DNA of 64,000 nt from Ignavibacteriota bacterium (GTDB lineage Bacteria; Bacteroidota; Ignavibacteria; UBA10030), in contig PLMK01000026.1 in assembly GCA_003142475.1 (NCBI GenBank), forward strand, positions 11,566-75,565. Reading direction: 5' to 3'. Positions 62,340 through 64,000 of this stretch are shown piece after piece. Each line of letters starts with the position of its first letter. Position 1 is the first letter of the stretch. Both the position numbers and the translations under genes were made by a program. The notes under the pieces are model-generated. The model saw nothing but the letters and a program-made list of their open reading frames with translations, was not told the origin of the DNA and made no database searches.

Positions 62340-64000
62340 ATGAATATTCTCCATGTCCTCTCTCAGTTCGAGGTAACTGGGGCAGAGGTGTATGCAGTTA
62401 CGCTTGCTTCGGCACAACGACGTCTCGGACACTCAGTCACACTAGTTTCTGATACACTTCACATCCCGTTCGATGGCAGTTTCATTACACAACCAATCGA
62501 GAAAAGATCATACCTTCAGCGATTTCGGAACATCACATTTCTTATTCGTTTGATTCGAGAAAAAAACATTCACATTGTGCACGGGCATTCAAGAGCGGCA
62601 TGCTGGGTGTGCAACCTTGCAACACTCTTCACCAACATACCGTTTGTTTCTACAATACATGGGCGTCAGCATTTGCATACGAGCAGTAAAATTTGGAGCG
62701 TATATGGGACAAATATCATTGCCGTAAGTAAAAGCTTGAGAGAACATCTTATTCACGAGCTTAATCTTGACCCTAAACACATTACGACAATTCCCAATGG
62801 ATTTGAAACACAACGTTGGATTAGCGCAGCGTTGACTCAATCAGACTTAAATGTTTTCGGCGTGCCTCCAGGAATTCCAATTCTTCTCTTTGTAGGAAGA
62901 TTCTCGGGTCCAAAGGGCGATATTGTGAGATTTCTTATCTCCGAAGTCTATCCTGAATTGGTGAAGAAAATACCTTGCTCTTTGCAAATTATCGGTGGAT
63001 TGAATGTTCCAGTAGATATTCCAAAGCATGTTCAACAAATACAGAAACATTTTGGCAAGACCAGTGTTGTACTCAGAGAATTCCAAAGAGATCTTATTCC
63101 TTTTCTACATGCTGCGAATGTTGTCATTGGATCTGGGCGCGTTGTAATGGAATCGCTTATGATAGGCAAGCCTACTATTGCATTTGGCGAAAGTGATTAC
63201 GAAGGATTAGTTACACCGGAAAATTACGAAACAGTGCGACAAACAAATTTTGGCGATACTGGAATTCGGCAGATAATGAATACTAAATTAGTTGTGGATG
63301 ATCTGATTGCGATTCTCAACAAATCACAGACGGCAATAGATTCACAGATATTACAGAAACGCGTACAAGATATTTGTGATATCAATATTGTGGAACGAAA
63401 GATAAACGCTGTGTATCAATCTGCTATTGCCGCAGTAAAATCTCCCCTAACTATTCCTGTATTAATGTATCATCGCGTTGTACCGGAAGCACCAAATAAT
63501 TCAAGTCATGGCATTTGGGTCACATTACACTCTTTTGAACAAAATCTTATTTCACTTAAACAACGTGGTTATTCACCGATCACATTTGAACAGTATCAGC
63601 TTTTTCTTGATGGTAAATTCATATTACCGAAGAAGCCCATCATCTTAACATTCGACGATGGATATGAAGATAACTATACCTGCGCATTTCCGTTGTTGAA
63701 GAAATATGGATTTTCAGCCGTCATCTTTCTTGTTACCGACGCAATGCGGCGGACTAATTTTTGGGATGCTGACGAACCAGAGGTATTATTAATGAATGAG
63801 AAACAAATACGCGAAATGTCAGCAGCAGGCATCGAGTTTGGCTCGCACACCGTTATACATACCAATCTTTCTAAATGTTCACGAGAACAAATCAGAAAAG
63901 AACTTGTTGAATCAAAACAGATGATCGAACAACTGACGGGAAAAGAAGTTGTTTCTATTGCGTATCCATACGGCGCCGTCAATGAAACAATCAAATCTAT
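62340..64000 (+). CDS. GT4-like glycosyltransferase fused to polysaccharide deacetylase (3' partial)
   Basis: Open frame from ATG 62340 to the window end (553 codons, no stop), so the gene is 3'-truncated by the window and absent from the ORF track. Residues about 1-355 look like a GT-B family 4 glycosyltransferase: N-terminal VLSQFEVTGAEVYAVTLASAQRRLGH, HGHSRAACW, STIHGRQH, IIAVSKSLREHL, TIPNGFE, LLFVGRFSGPKGD and the ESLMIGKPTIAFG acceptor/donor segment. From about residue 370 a NodB-type (CE4) polysaccharide deacetylase begins: IPVLMYHRVVPE, metal-binding TFDDGYEDN at about 437, GSHTVIHTNLS at about 501, YPYGAV at about 542. It probably makes or tailors a surface polysaccharide. The reading frame passes through the join without interruption. 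It lies 18 bases after the receiver-domain gene. Confidence 0.82.
   Translation, partial: MNILHVLSQFEVTGAEVYAVTLASAQRRLGHSVTLVSDTLHIPFDGSFITQPIEKRSYLQRFRNITFLIRLIREKNIHIVHGHSRAACWVCNLATLFTNIPFVSTIHGRQHLHTSSKIWSVYGTNIIAVSKSLREHLIHELNLDPKHITTIPNGFETQRWISAALTQSDLNVFGVPPGIPILLFVGRFSGPKGDIVRFLISEVYPELVKKIPCSLQIIGGLNVPVDIPKHVQQIQKHFGKTSVVLREFQRDLIPFLHAANVVIGSGRVVMESLMIGKPTIAFGESDYEGLVTPENYETVRQTNFGDTGIRQIMNTKLVVDDLIAILNKSQTAIDSQILQKRVQDICDINIVERKINAVYQSAIAAVKSPLTIPVLMYHRVVPEAPNNSSHGIWVTLHSFEQNLISLKQRGYSPITFEQYQLFLDGKFILPKKPIILTFDDGYEDNYTCAFPLLKKYGFSAVIFLVTDAMRRTNFWDADEPEVLLMNEKQIREMSAAGIEFGSHTVIHTNLSKCSREQIRKELVESKQMIEQLTGKEVVSIAYPYGAVNETIKS

Noticed and set aside
1-64000. tRNA, rRNA, CRISPR arrays, insertion sequences, prophage
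   Set aside because: No cloverleaf-like segments, repeat-spacer units, transposase motifs or phage genes were recognised on reading both strands; a dedicated search could still find a degenerate element.

Overview
The window (about 40% GC by eye) looks like a chromosomal segment of an FCB-group bacterium, most likely the Ignavibacteria/Chlorobi side of Bacteroidota. The main reason is that five secreted proteins end in a type IX secretion (Por/T9SS) sorting domain of the YPNPFNP type, with C-termini such as KKMLLLK. A TonB-dependent receptor, loose lipoproteins and DUF6057/DUF6588-like genes agree with this. No rRNA, tRNA, CRISPR array, integrase or intact insertion sequence was seen.

Region 1 (about 0.5-33 kb) is a beta-mannan / acetylated glucomannan utilisation locus. 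Secreted parts: a T9SS-tailed CE2 acetylesterase, two tandem clan GH-A (GH5-like) mannanases with different carbohydrate-binding modules, a beta-helix/CBM protein, and a lipoprotein fusing an AGE-type sugar 2-epimerase to a GH26 mannanase. Uptake: a large TonB-dependent receptor with no SusD partner. Periplasm: GH2 beta-mannosidase and a second CE2 esterase. Inner membrane and cytosol: a FucP/GluP-type sugar permease, ROK kinase, a second AGE epimerase and a GH130 mannosyl-glucose phosphorylase. The inferred route is: deacetylate and cut mannan, epimerise mannobiose to mannosyl-glucose, phosphorolyse it to mannose-1-phosphate plus glucose, then phosphorylate the hexose. An SMP-30-like protein and an aldo/keto reductase sit inside the locus. 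Embedded at 3.6-7.1 kb is a DUF6057 membrane protein paired with a haem-c beta-propeller lipoprotein. Gene remnants surround this pair (1-0.4 kb, 2.8-3.5 kb, 7.2-7.7 kb); some are decayed copies of the neighbouring genes.

Region 2 (33.4-40.5 kb, + strand) is a compact set of six genes: an acyl-CoA-ligase-like adenylating enzyme resembling exosortase-A-associated ligases, a PrmC-like methyltransferase, a VanZ-like membrane protein with an inserted lectin-like domain, a NadE-like ATP pyrophosphatase, an AsnB-type amidotransferase and an acyl carrier protein, closed by a good terminator. It looks like a small pathway working on a carrier-bound substrate. Product unknown.

Region 3 (40.7-54.4 kb, - strand) is mostly ordinary: coiled-coil lipoprotein, DinB-like protein, pirin, Tat amidase, a third CE2-type esterase, cupin, small membrane proteins, a STAS protein, Mfd and a Cys/Lys-rich secreted protein.

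Region 4 (54.8-64 kb, + strand) holds an unknown Cys-motif protein, a DUF6588-like protein, TypA/BipA behind three hairpins, a PLP aminotransferase, a small PBCV-adaptor-repeat protein, a coiled-coil protein with a C-terminal receiver domain, and a glycosyltransferase/polysaccharide-deacetylase fusion. The last gene runs off the window end and is missing from the supplied ORF track.
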